Part shown: positions 22,396 through 29,004 of the stretch, in pieces
Layout: the number at the start of each line of letters is the position of its first letter
Numbering within the stretch: position 1 is the stretch's first letter
Assembly (NCBI GenBank): GCA_950295325.1
Contig: CATNTY010000006.1
Span: 1 to 61,220, forward strand
Length of the DNA stretch: 61,220 nt
Direction: 5' to 3'
Source: Polytrichum commune
Taxonomy: Eukaryota; Streptophyta; Polytrichopsida; Polytrichales; Polytrichaceae
Notes under the pieces: generated by a model
Seen by the model: only the letters and a program-made list of their open reading frames with translations
The model's database searches: none
Told to the model about the DNA's origin: nothing
Program-made: the position numbers and the translations under genes

Positions 22396-22660
22396 CTACA
22401 GCAAGATGAAAGAACAGAATTACTTCAAGGACACCCAGCTTTCACCAGAAGTTGTGGAAAGGCAGGTTAAGTTCATGGAGCAGTTAGTTAACCTCTGCAA
22501 TGAGCATGTGGAGTCGGATGGACTGGTTGTTACTCTTGAGGCTATTAAAACCCTCAAGAATATATTGACTAATGTCCACGGAATAAAAACGCTACTTGAC
22601 ATACTCAAAGAATGCGTTGGCGACAAGAAGGACGATGTCGAAGAACCGGCAGCAGAGTAA
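22376..22660 (+). CDS. Small helical early protein, unknown
   Basis: 94 residues; CAGGAG upstream of ATG 22376. Largely helical (SPEVVERQVKFMEQLVNLCN, LEAIKTLKNILTNVHGIKT), acidic C-terminus. No family recognised; could be a small oligomeric regulator. Confidence 0.55.
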   Translation: MEKLADSYSKMKEQNYFKDTQLSPEVVERQVKFMEQLVNLCNEHVESDGLVVTLEAIKTLKNILTNVHGIKTLLDILKECVGDKKDDVEEPAAE

Positions 22661-22661
22661 C

Positions 22662-22955
22662 ATGCGCCGGGATAGTCACACCGACTATCAGCAGGAACTT
22701 CAAGTCATGGGTCACAAGGAGGTGACCTTTGTCTGGGAGAATGTTGATGGAGTTGATCCCATGTCTTTGCTCTTTGCAAAGACTGGTAACAACAAGCTAG
22801 GTTACTTCATGAAAGGTTGGGAAGGCTTCTGGCGCTTTCATGCGATAGCTGGCACGATGTACGATGCAGCGTCCCTCCGAGCCATAGCGAGCAAGCTGGT
22901 ACAGCTTGATGAGGAACGGCCTCAGACGGAGAAAATCCATGAAACTCATCCTTGA
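22662..22955 (+). CDS. Small early protein, unknown
   Basis: 97 residues if started at ATG 22662, just after the previous stop; an in-frame ATG at 22635 with AAGGA close by would add 9 residues and overlap the previous gene. Central VTFVWENVDGVDPMSLLFAK and a Trp-rich GYFMKGWEGFWRFHA segment. No domain recognised. Overlaps the next gene by 17 nt. Confidence 0.5.
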   Translation: MRRDSHTDYQQELQVMGHKEVTFVWENVDGVDPMSLLFAKTGNNKLGYFMKGWEGFWRFHAIAGTMYDAASLRAIASKLVQLDEERPQTEKIHETHP

Positions 22956-23421
22956 AGAGTACGGCCCCGATAAAAGTTATAGAGTATGCGCTGATAATGG
23001 CGTATTTGTCGGTGATTTCCTCAAAGGTGATGACGGCTATTATGCATTCTGGCCTGGTCCGAGGCTCGGTTATTGGGACGAAACTTTCCTAGTTGCGTTA
23101 TTTAGAAAGCTTCGTAACCTAAACCGTCTTTGGGATATTACAGTAAGGGTATACGAGCTAGGAGAAAAGCATGACAACCATGCTACCGCCGGAAGTGATC
23201 CGGTACAGGCACCTGATGCGGAAGTATCGACTGGCTTACAGGAAGTACCTGTGCGAAGCACGGGAAGCGCCGGACGAAGCAACGCTGCAAGACTCGAAGG
23301 CAGCGAGAGATTGGGAACAAGCACAGAGGAAGCTGGACGGATTCTTTCTGAGCCTGATAGGACAGGCAAGAAAACGTGCCGCTTTGACCACCGATTCGGT
23401 GGGTGGAAACGGACAGCATGA
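22939..23421 (+). CDS. Early protein with 250-nt overprinted tail
   Basis: 160 residues from ATG 22939 (GGAGA upstream). About the first 75 residues look folded (KLILEEYGPDKSYRVCADNG, YYAFWPGPRLGYWDETFLVA), and share a Trp-Tyr-rich flavour with the gene before it. The remaining ~85 residues are Gly/Ser/Arg/Thr-rich and are encoded over the gene at 23171-23533, which has a far better ribosome site. The tail may be non-functional read-on. Confidence 0.5.
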   Translation: MKLILEEYGPDKSYRVCADNGVFVGDFLKGDDGYYAFWPGPRLGYWDETFLVALFRKLRNLNRLWDITVRVYELGEKHDNHATAGSDPVQAPDAEVSTGLQEVPVRSTGSAGRSNAARLEGSERLGTSTEEAGRILSEPDRTGKKTCRFDHRFGGWKRTA

Positions 23422-23533
23422 GATGGCGGGAAAGTCGGCTGCGAAGCATTGTCACGGAGACACCAGCGCCGAGGCCGCGCTCCCGCGCGGACCAGGCGCC
23501 CGCGCCAGCGTGAAGCCCCTGGAGTCGCCGTGA
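23171..23533 (+). CDS. Basic helical early protein, unknown
   Basis: 120 residues; AGGAGAAAAGC before ATG 23171. The first ~80 residues form Arg/Lys-rich helices (RYRHLMRKYRLAYRKYLCEA, WEQAQRKLDGFFLSLIGQAR). The C-terminal ~35 residues come from a GC-rich stretch containing a hairpin at 23475-23490 and are Gly/Ala/Pro-rich. No family recognised. Confidence 0.55.
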   Translation: MTTMLPPEVIRYRHLMRKYRLAYRKYLCEAREAPDEATLQDSKAARDWEQAQRKLDGFFLSLIGQARKRAALTTDSVGGNGQHEMAGKSAAKHCHGDTSAEAALPRGPGARASVKPLESP

Positions 23534-23571
23534 AGAACAAGATGTGCTACTATTGACAATTGGAGAGCATC

Positions 23572-23754
23572 GTGAAAGAAGAAGATTGCCCCTGGGTAGC
23601 TGAGTGGGGCCAGCACAGTTTCCAGATAACCCTGCAACGAATCAGCCCAGTCAATGAGCGCCCTATATATGAAAGGGTGTTTGTGTGCGATAGTTGTGGC
23701 TACCATCGTATTAACCTACCGGAAACGGTAAAGAATGAGGATGAGGACTATTAA
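23572..23754 (+). CDS. Small CxxC protein, unknown
   Basis: 60 residues from GTG 23572 (GGAGAG upstream). WVAEWGQHSFQITLQRISP then VFVCDSCGYHRINLP: one CxxC plus a nearby His, possibly half of a zinc site. Acidic C-terminus. Role unknown. Confidence 0.55.
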   Translation: MKEEDCPWVAEWGQHSFQITLQRISPVNERPIYERVFVCDSCGYHRINLPETVKNEDEDY

Positions 23755-23757
23755 GAG

Positions 23758-24057
23758 ATGATCTGTCGCCCTTATGATAGGGGGAAAGGAAGATTCGCCC
23801 TTGACCAAACAGTTACATGGATGGCAAGCAAGAAAGGAAAGGTCCATAAGGGCAAGATTGTTGAGGTAGTAAATTACGGAATGTACCCGATGGTAACTCG
23901 GCCGCCAGAACAGTATCCGGTAATAACCTGGCCCGAGTTGTGTACGTCCCACTACTGCCGTGACCATGAGTCATACGTAGTAGAGGATGAAACTGGCCGC
24001 CGTTGGTGGCCTCGTGTAGGTAACTTAATACTCGTGGAGAAACATGATGGGAATTAA
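23758..24057 (+). CDS. Small KOW-like phage protein
   Basis: 99 residues from ATG 23758, 3 nt after the previous stop. VTWMASKKGKVHKGKIVEVV is a small beta-barrel type sequence found in many phage hypotheticals, followed by Cys/His (CTSHYCRDH) and ETGRRWWPRVGNLILVE, compatible with a DNA/RNA-binding or conserved 'KOW-like' fold. Overlaps the next gene by 14 nt. Function unknown. Confidence 0.6.
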   Translation: MICRPYDRGKGRFALDQTVTWMASKKGKVHKGKIVEVVNYGMYPMVTRPPEQYPVITWPELCTSHYCRDHESYVVEDETGRRWWPRVGNLILVEKHDGN

Positions 24058-24322
24058 AAGTGAGTTCGAGCACATTATGGAAACGTTGCGAGAGGACCTG
24101 GTTGCGCTGTTTGGCGATCATGCCACCGTGCATACAGCAGTAGATGATGCGAAGGCATCCATCGAAGCTGCGCACACGCCGGTTAATGAAGAGACAGCAG
24201 CTCTGATTCCGACCAGTGCGGAAAAGGAAGAAGCGGTAAAGGACAGTTATTCCACATTGCCTGCGGCTGGCGGTGGGAAAGTGGAAGATGGAGATGGTTC
24301 TGAGGCAACAGGCGAGGGCTGA
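24044..24322 (+). CDS. Acidic small protein, unknown
   Basis: 92 residues; GTGGAG upstream of the ATG pair at 24044. Helical N-terminus (SEFEHIMETLREDLVALFGD) and an acidic, Gly/Ala-rich disordered C-terminus. Its stop is 7 nt before a dispersed palindrome. Confidence 0.55.
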   Translation: MMGIKSEFEHIMETLREDLVALFGDHATVHTAVDDAKASIEAAHTPVNEETAALIPTSAEKEEAVKDSYSTLPAAGGGKVEDGDGSEATGEG

Positions 24323-24329
24323 CAAGTAG

Positions 24330-24346
24330 TGTAACAAATTGTTACA
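24330..24346. promoter_or_regulatory. Dispersed 17-bp palindrome, copy 5 (perfect, 19 bp with flanks)
   Basis: TGTAACAAATTGTTACA, extended by matching G and C flanks to 24329-24347. Lies 7 nt after a stop and 15 nt before the next ATG, so it occupies the whole gap and the ribosome-site approach of the next gene. Confidence 0.85.
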
Positions 24347-24361
24347 CAGGCGGAGAAGTGT

Positions 24362-24592
24362 ATGATCCATAATTTCGATGCAGTGCCGGTTCCCTTGTGG
24401 CGGTGGCGTAAAGCAAACAAAGATTTGCAGCGGTACCTTCGTACAGGAGATATTGAGGCTGCAAAAAAAGAGGCGCATACACTTCTCTCTTTCCTTATAA
24501 AGATGGGACTTGTTGATGAGCCTGACAGACTGGATAATAATAGGAGCGGCACTGATAATCCTGATAGCGAAGTTTGCAAGAGACTGGCATGA
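24362..24592 (+). CDS. Small early protein, unknown
   Basis: 76 residues; CGGAGAAG upstream of ATG 24362. VPLWRWRKANKDLQRYLRTG and EAAKKEAHTLLSFLIKMGLV suggest a helical, possibly TPR-like pair of helices, then a disordered tail. Its leader directly follows a dispersed palindrome. Confidence 0.5.
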   Translation: MIHNFDAVPVPLWRWRKANKDLQRYLRTGDIEAAKKEAHTLLSFLIKMGLVDEPDRLDNNRSGTDNPDSEVCKRLA

Positions 24593-24605
24593 ATGAAAAA
24601 ACCTC

Positions 24606-24634
24606 TTGACACTTCAATAGTAGTCTGCTACTGT
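24606..24634 (+). promoter_or_regulatory. Strong sigma70-type promoter
   Basis: Perfect TTGACA (24606-24611), 17-nt spacer, TACTGT (24629-24634), with TATACA just beyond. Best promoter seen in the window; drives the structured leader and gene at 24785. Confidence 0.6.
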
Positions 24635-24639
24635 ATACA

Positions 24640-24784
24640 CTGCATCACGCGACAAACGATTGACCATTGCAAATAGTTGTAGCAATCCCCAAGTAAGTAA
24701 GGTACAGTAGAGTTCGCCCTGGCTGCATTCGCAGCGGGCACACCCGCCCATTCCGGGCAAAATGTCAACCAAGAGGAAAGTGAG
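24640..24784 (+). other. Long structured 5' leader (candidate cis-acting RNA)
   Basis: About 145 nt between the promoter and the gene at 24785. Hairpins: ATTGC...GCAAT around 24666-24686; a bulged stem enclosing GCTGC-ATTC-GCAGC at about 24717-24740; GCCC-ATTCC-GGGC at about 24748-24760. AAGAGGAAAG gives the ribosome site. Unusual in a block where most genes have leaders of under 20 nt. No known riboswitch class recognised. Confidence 0.4.
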
Positions 24785-25141
24785 ATGAGTGATATCAAGG
24801 TAAAGACTGGCAAGGACGAGACTGCCCTGACTGTTTCGGTGAACTACGATATTCCGACCAGCGTCGCCGGCCTGGTGGACAAGTATGGTGAAGAGCAGGT
24901 TGCTGCGCTCGCCAGCCGTTCCATCACGCTTGCGATTCAGGCCCTGGTTCGCCAGAAGGTTGCTGGCGGTGCTGCTGTCGAAACGTTGCAGGCTACCGTC
25001 GATGCATGGAAACCGGGCGTTCGTGGCGAAGTCACCAAGAAGTCCCCGGTCGAGCGTGCGAAGGCAGCCCTGGCTGGTGTCAGCAAGGAAGAGCTGGAGG
25101 CATTGCTCGCCGAGTACAAGAGCGGCAAGAAGGCCAAGTAA
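24785..25141 (+). CDS. Probably abundant early protein, unknown
   Basis: 118 residues. VSVNYDIPTSVAGLVDKYGEE followed by QVAALASRSITLAIQALVRQ, then a basic linker and SKEELEALLAEYKSGKKAK. Own promoter, own terminator and GC-rich, host-like codon choice point to high expression. The AxRSIxxxxQ segment resembles that of the protein at 15767, suggesting distant paralogy. A role in DNA binding or host takeover is plausible, but no family is recognised. Confidence 0.65.
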   Translation: MSDIKVKTGKDETALTVSVNYDIPTSVAGLVDKYGEEQVAALASRSITLAIQALVRQKVAGGAAVETLQATVDAWKPGVRGEVTKKSPVERAKAALAGVSKEELEALLAEYKSGKKAK

Positions 25142-25150
25142 TACGGATTC

Positions 25151-25178
25151 GCCCCTTCACGTTACGAAGGGGCACTTT
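25151..25178 (+). terminator. Rho-independent terminator
   Basis: 8-bp stem GCCCCTTC / GAAGGGGC with a 7-nt loop, followed by ACTTTT. Ends the single-gene unit 24606-25141. Confidence 0.65.
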
Positions 25179-25241
25179 TCTGACCATTCCTAGTATATGC
25201 AAAAGGCTCCCTTCCGCTTGTGTAGAAAAGAGTGGTCAGAA
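25178..25241. repeat. 9-bp inverted repeat around the next gene's leader
   Basis: TTCTGACCA at 25178-25186 and TGGTCAGAA at 25233-25241. In RNA the right arm would lie 8 nt before CCAGGAGA, so pairing could affect translation of the gene at 25260. Confidence 0.4.
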
Positions 25242-25259
25242 CAGTCACCAGGAGATAAT

Positions 25260-25577
25260 ATGAGTGAAAGAAAGGTCTACGTCCTGAGCCGTGGTGGTCA
25301 TGACTATCGAGACGCAGAGAGGTTTGGCAAGCTAGTGTTCCTAGACATTCCTAGCTATGCAAAGTGGGATGTTGCAAGGTTGCACGATGAGCTTGTAGAA
25401 GGTTTGAAGGATGCCACCGCAGATGACCTATTCATCATCTCTAACCTAGCCAGTCATTGTTGTGTCGCGACTGCCATTCTTATTGAGTGGTTCGGTCGCG
25501 TTAACTTTTTGATTATCCGCAAGGATAAGTACGAGGAACACAAGCTGGTAATGAATACAGATGTAACCACCGATTGA
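25260..25577 (+). CDS. Small Rossmann-like protein, unknown
   Basis: 105 residues; CCAGGAG upstream of ATG 25260. Alternating strands and helices (KVYVLSRGGHDYRDAERFGK, DLFIISNLASHCCVATAILI, VNFLIIRKDKYEEH) suggest a small alpha/beta fold. No catalytic motif recognised. It leads the recombination and replication section. Confidence 0.55.
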   Translation: MSERKVYVLSRGGHDYRDAERFGKLVFLDIPSYAKWDVARLHDELVEGLKDATADDLFIISNLASHCCVATAILIEWFGRVNFLIIRKDKYEEHKLVMNTDVTTD

Positions 25578-25593
25578 CGATTGGAGATATACC

Positions 25594-26592
25594 GTGTCCC
25601 ATAGCATTACAAGGCAGTCGTCCTACTACGACAATACAAAGATCAGTACCTACAAGGAATGTCCCCGGAAGTATTTGATCCGGCACGTCCTAGACTGGAC
25701 AACCCATTCTGGTTATGCCCTTAATGGAGATGACTCGGTCATCCTGAAAGCTCCTGCCCTGGTATTCGGTAGTAGCTGGCATGCAGGAATGGATGCAATC
25801 TGGGCCGCGCAAGGCGATCCCCAGAATATCAAAGTCGCAAAGGCGATGCAAGCCTTCTACGCGCAATGGACAGATGAGGATGGTTATCCTCGTGACCTGT
25901 CTATGGAACAGCAAGATGACCTCGGCGCTCGTACACCGGGTATCGCGCATGAGATGTTCCACAACTATACATTGGTTCGTGAGCGCATGTTGGAAGAGTG
26001 TGATGTACTGGCAATCGAACAGCCAGTCGCAATGCCTTTTCCAGACCTCGACGACACCTGGTATATCGGAAAGCTCGATAAGGTATTCCGTTGGAATGGT
26101 GTACACGTGGGAGAACACAAGACCACCAGCGCATACGCCATCAAGGGAATGTTCCAGCCAGACTGGATTGATTCCTGGAACTCTGCCAGCCAAGTGAAAG
26201 GCTATCAGATGGTCGGTACGATGTACCATGAGGAGTTGCAAGATGTGTGGGTCGATGGCGCCCTCGTGCATAAGAAGGTGCATGACGCGTTTAAGCTAGT
26301 GCCAGTTCAGCACAGCTTGCCACTCTTGAAGGAGTGGATCACGGATACCCGTCGGTGGATTCTTGATATTGAGGCAGACAAGCGTGAGCTTGCAGAGATT
26401 GGCGACCTCAGCACCGGTGCCTTCAAGCGCAATGAGGATAGCTGCTTCGGCAAGTATAGCCGCTGCCCGTTCCTTAACATTTGCAGTACGTGCGCAGACC
26501 CCACGCGGTTGAAGGAAGTTCCCCCTGGCTATGTCGTGCAGAAGTGGGAACCGTTCGATGAGCTTGGCATTGATCGCCTGGTGAAGGAGTAA
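25594..26592 (+). CDS. Cas4/RecB-like PD-(D/E)XK exonuclease with Fe-S cysteines
   Basis: 332 residues from GTG 25594 (GGAGATA upstream). ISTYKECPRKYLIRHVL near the N-terminus contains the first cluster Cys, as in Cas4/AddB-type nucleases. IGKLDKVFRWNG...VGEHKTTSAY is the G-x-x-D...E-x-K catalytic core. SCFGKYSRCPFLNICSTC near the C-terminus supplies the other cluster Cys residues. It probably resects DNA ends to give 3' tails for the Sak4-like protein three genes on. Soluble, cytoplasmic. Confidence 0.8.
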   Translation: MSHSITRQSSYYDNTKISTYKECPRKYLIRHVLDWTTHSGYALNGDDSVILKAPALVFGSSWHAGMDAIWAAQGDPQNIKVAKAMQAFYAQWTDEDGYPRDLSMEQQDDLGARTPGIAHEMFHNYTLVRERMLEECDVLAIEQPVAMPFPDLDDTWYIGKLDKVFRWNGVHVGEHKTTSAYAIKGMFQPDWIDSWNSASQVKGYQMVGTMYHEELQDVWVDGALVHKKVHDAFKLVPVQHSLPLLKEWITDTRRWILDIEADKRELAEIGDLSTGAFKRNEDSCFGKYSRCPFLNICSTCADPTRLKEVPPGYVVQKWEPFDELGIDRLVKE

Positions 26593-26595
26593 GTC

Positions 26596-26859
26596 ATGAC
26601 CAAGCGTTATGATTTACCTAAACAGAAAGCGGTCATAGGTCCTGAGGGCGGATGGAAGCCATGCACCTACTATGTGTGCTGGGTCGCCTGCAATAAATGT
26701 AACCCCATGCACAAGTGCATCTTTTACTCAGGCTTCATTGACGATAAAGGAAAGCCTCAGGGATATGCAAAAGCATGGGGAGGTAGCTGGGATGGTCCCA
26801 TGTTCTTGCAAGAGCTTTACTACCTAGAAGCAATTTCAGAGGTGGCAGATGCCGATTGA
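26596..26859 (+). CDS. Cys-rich small protein, unknown
   Basis: 87 residues; AAGGAG upstream of ATG 26596. CTYYVCWVACNKCNPMHKC has five Cys and one His within 19 residues, a likely zinc-binding knuckle. The rest is Trp/Gly-rich (KAWGGSWDGPMFLQELYYLE). No family recognised. It lies between two recombination genes and overlaps the next start. Confidence 0.55.
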   Translation: MTKRYDLPKQKAVIGPEGGWKPCTYYVCWVACNKCNPMHKCIFYSGFIDDKGKPQGYAKAWGGSWDGPMFLQELYYLEAISEVADAD

Positions 26860-27088
26860 TTTTGGCAACATGAACCCCTGGGAAGTTAGGATGTACTGGC
26901 GGTCAAACGGACACCACACTCACCTTCGAGTGTTCACTGGTCCATTAGGTAACTCGGCCTTCTGTGGCCACTTGACAATCAGTACCTTCGAGCTTGCCGA
27001 GTTCAAGAAGAAGATGGAGGGCGTTAACTTTATCTTTGATAAGGATAACGGTGTTTTTCAACAAGAGACAGGAGACAAAGTGCCATGA
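26849..27088 (+). CDS. Small protein, unknown
   Basis: 79 residues; GAGGTGGC upstream of ATG 26849. NPWEVRMYWRSNGHHTHLRV...LTISTFELAEFKKKMEGVNF, mixed alpha/beta. The stop overlaps the next ATG (ATGA). Confidence 0.55.
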   Translation: MPIDFGNMNPWEVRMYWRSNGHHTHLRVFTGPLGNSAFCGHLTISTFELAEFKKKMEGVNFIFDKDNGVFQQETGDKVP

Positions 27089-27393
27089 ACCTTTCAAAGA
27101 TACCGCAGCACATGCATGAGGGCGTGCGAGCATACGTTGACCACGGACAGAGGCCGGGCAGCTTTTTGTATTACATCCTCTGCAATGACCTGGTACATGC
27201 TGCCGCACACGCGGACGTAGATAACCAGCACTGCCTATTCGAGTGGGCAACCTTACTGTACCATGACTTCCCAATTGCATCATGGGGAAGTGCGGAGCAA
27301 GTCGAGGCATGGATTGCGCATAAGGGCAGGGAGATGGCAAGCCCCGCTAAGAAAGCCTGGGAAGAGAGTATTGCAGACAAGGAGGAAGGCTGA
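27085..27393 (+). CDS. Conserved-type phage protein next to recombinase, unknown
   Basis: 102 residues. HMHEGVRAYVDHGQRPGSFLYYILCNDLVHAAAHAD, followed by an ASWGS...VEAWIAHKG end, is a pattern I associate with a common small phage protein of unknown function. ATGA overlap with the previous gene; its stop abuts the ATPase start. Helical, soluble. Confidence 0.6.
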   Translation: MNLSKIPQHMHEGVRAYVDHGQRPGSFLYYILCNDLVHAAAHADVDNQHCLFEWATLLYHDFPIASWGSAEQVEAWIAHKGREMASPAKKAWEESIADKEEG

Positions 27394-28193
27394 TGCCAAA
27401 CGCAATGGAAGCCGACAAGTATACAGCGCATCGCATCCTTGTTCTCGGCGATACTGGTGGCGGCAAGACAACACAGTTTCTGACGCTGCCTGGTAAGAAG
27501 TTCCTGTACGCGTTCGATAGTAATGCCCTGCTGTCGATCAAAGGACATGATGTTGACTATGAAGAGTTTTTGCCGGATCGGTTGAACCTCTCAGTGCGAA
27601 GCCTCAGTAAGGACAAGGGCGACAAGGTAACGAATCACCAGAACACCATGTATGTGAACTGGGAAAAAGATTTTGACCAGAAAATGCAGGATGGTTTCTT
27701 CGAGGACTATGATGTGATAGGCATTGACAGTGCCACCACATTACTTGATCTGATAATGGATCGAGTCCTGACAATCAATGGTCGTGGCGGACAGTGGCCC
27801 CAGCAAGACGACTACGGCCCGCAGATGAACATTTTCACCAACATTGTTCGTACCCTAACGAGTATGGGCAAGACAGTGTATATGACCGGTCACTTAGAGT
27901 ACAAGCAGGAGGACCTCTCCAAGAGGATATTCCGGCAGCCTCTGATGACTGGTCGTTTGCGTGTTAAAATTCCTCTGTTGTTCTCGGACATTTTCATTGC
28001 AGAGGCGAGGAACGATGGCAAGAATGTCATCCAGCATGTATTGCAAACGGTGCCGGACAGAATTACAACCACCGTTCGCACAAGCATAAAGGGCCTTGAA
28101 CCGTTCGAGGATGTAACGCTCGACTTCAATGAGCCCTTAGAAGGACAGGGACTCGGACACCTCCTACAGTTGGAGAAGGACGGGAAGCTGTAA
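27393..28193 (+). CDS. Sak4-like RecA-fold ATPase (ssDNA recombinase)
   Basis: 266 residues. RILVLGDTGGGKTTQFLTLP is a Walker A P-loop at about residues 14-33. DYDVIGIDSATTLLDLI is the Walker B strand, and TVYMTGHLEYKQEDL supplies the sensor strand. Size and layout match Sak4-type phage recombinases and related 'ATP-binding protein' AAA families that pair with SSB-like proteins. The neighbours (Cas4-like nuclease, SSB-like protein) support a recombination module. ATG 27393 is 3 nt from GAAGGC and overlaps the previous stop. Confidence 0.75.
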   Translation: MPNAMEADKYTAHRILVLGDTGGGKTTQFLTLPGKKFLYAFDSNALLSIKGHDVDYEEFLPDRLNLSVRSLSKDKGDKVTNHQNTMYVNWEKDFDQKMQDGFFEDYDVIGIDSATTLLDLIMDRVLTINGRGGQWPQQDDYGPQMNIFTNIVRTLTSMGKTVYMTGHLEYKQEDLSKRIFRQPLMTGRLRVKIPLLFSDIFIAEARNDGKNVIQHVLQTVPDRITTTVRTSIKGLEPFEDVTLDFNEPLEGQGLGHLLQLEKDGKL

Positions 28194-28197
28194 GTAG

Positions 28198-28214
28198 TGT
28201 AACAATTTGTTACA
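28198..28214. promoter_or_regulatory. Dispersed 17-bp palindrome, copy 6 (perfect)
   Basis: TGTAACAATTTGTTACA, 4 nt after the stop of the Sak4-like gene. Shares the flank AAGTAG with copy 5. Confidence 0.85.
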
Positions 28215-28248
28215 TAGCCAATACGAAAACCAACACGAGACCAATACA

Positions 28249-28713
28249 ATGCCATTTATCCCAATGAATCTGGAAGAAGTGAAGGAAGCGGTAGCTCAAC
28301 CGAAAGGTTCCTACGAGTTGCAGATTACTGCTGCAACGGTGGAGGAGACAAGCGAGAGGAGCAAGCATCCTGGCACGCCGATGATTAAGTATACCATCGG
28401 CTTCACTGATCCAGACATTAACAGTTCACCGTTCAATCACTACATGGTATTCCCGTATGAAGGTCAAACCGAGTATCTGAACCTGACGCTGCTTGGTATT
28501 AAGCGATTCCTGGTTCACTTCGGTATTCCCTTCAGTGAAGAGGGCCTGGACACGGATGCAATCGCATTCGATGCAGTGGGCAAGGCTGCAGTGTGCAGCG
28601 TGGACCTGACAGAGCCGAATGACAACGGCGACGTTTACAACAAGCTGGGCTACCTCCCGAAGTTGCGGGATGAGTTGCAAGGTAGCAAGGCAGTCGGTCG
28701 CAAAAAGCGGTAA
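28249..28713 (+). CDS. SSB-like / DUF669-type DNA-binding protein
   Basis: 154 residues. QPKGSYELQITAATVEETSE, KYTIGFTDPDINSSPFNHYM and TLLGIKRFLVHFGIPF have the beta-barrel pattern of phage single-strand-binding or DUF669-like proteins that partner RecA-fold annealases. The C-terminal KAAVCSVDLTEPNDNGDVYNKLGYLPK resembles the same group; the very end is basic (GRKKR). Closed by a strong terminator, so it ends the recombination operon. Confidence 0.65.
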   Translation: MPFIPMNLEEVKEAVAQPKGSYELQITAATVEETSERSKHPGTPMIKYTIGFTDPDINSSPFNHYMVFPYEGQTEYLNLTLLGIKRFLVHFGIPFSEEGLDTDAIAFDAVGKAAVCSVDLTEPNDNGDVYNKLGYLPKLRDELQGSKAVGRKKR

Positions 28714-28727
28714 CATCTGAAAGATAG

Positions 28728-28754
28728 CCCCCTCAGAATATCGAGGGGGTTTTT
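28728..28754 (+). terminator. Rho-independent terminator
   Basis: CCCCCTC / GAGGGGG 7-bp stem, 8-nt loop, then TTTTT. Fourteen bases after the stop of the SSB-like gene. Confidence 0.85.
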
Positions 28755-28776
28755 CGGCAAAAACTTGGAGTAAGAC

Positions 28777-29004
28777 ATGCAATTAGGTGACCTGGTAAAG
28801 CCCATCGAAGATATGACCGATGATGAACTGCGCGAGCGGTTGCAGGGTGTGCGTCAACGCCAGTCGGTGGAGCGACCAGCAGCCAAAGCGCGTGCAGCCA
28901 AGAAGGAAAAGAAAGAAACAAGGAAGAGACTGACCCCAATTCAAAAGCTCCTCGAAGGTTTATCCGAAGAGGAAATACAGGCGCTGCTAGAGGGCATGCA
29001 ATGA
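28777..29004 (+). CDS. Highly charged small protein, unknown
   Basis: 75 residues; TTGGAG upstream of ATG 28777. Middle is a Lys/Arg/Ala/Glu helix (KARAAKKEKKETRKRL), ending in a short helix TPIQKLLEGLSEEEIQALLEG that echoes the C-terminus of the protein at 24785. Its stop overlaps the ParB-methyltransferase start. May act as its accessory, but nothing proves it. Confidence 0.6.
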   Translation: MQLGDLVKPIEDMTDDELRERLQGVRQRQSVERPAAKARAAKKEKKETRKRLTPIQKLLEGLSEEEIQALLEGMQ

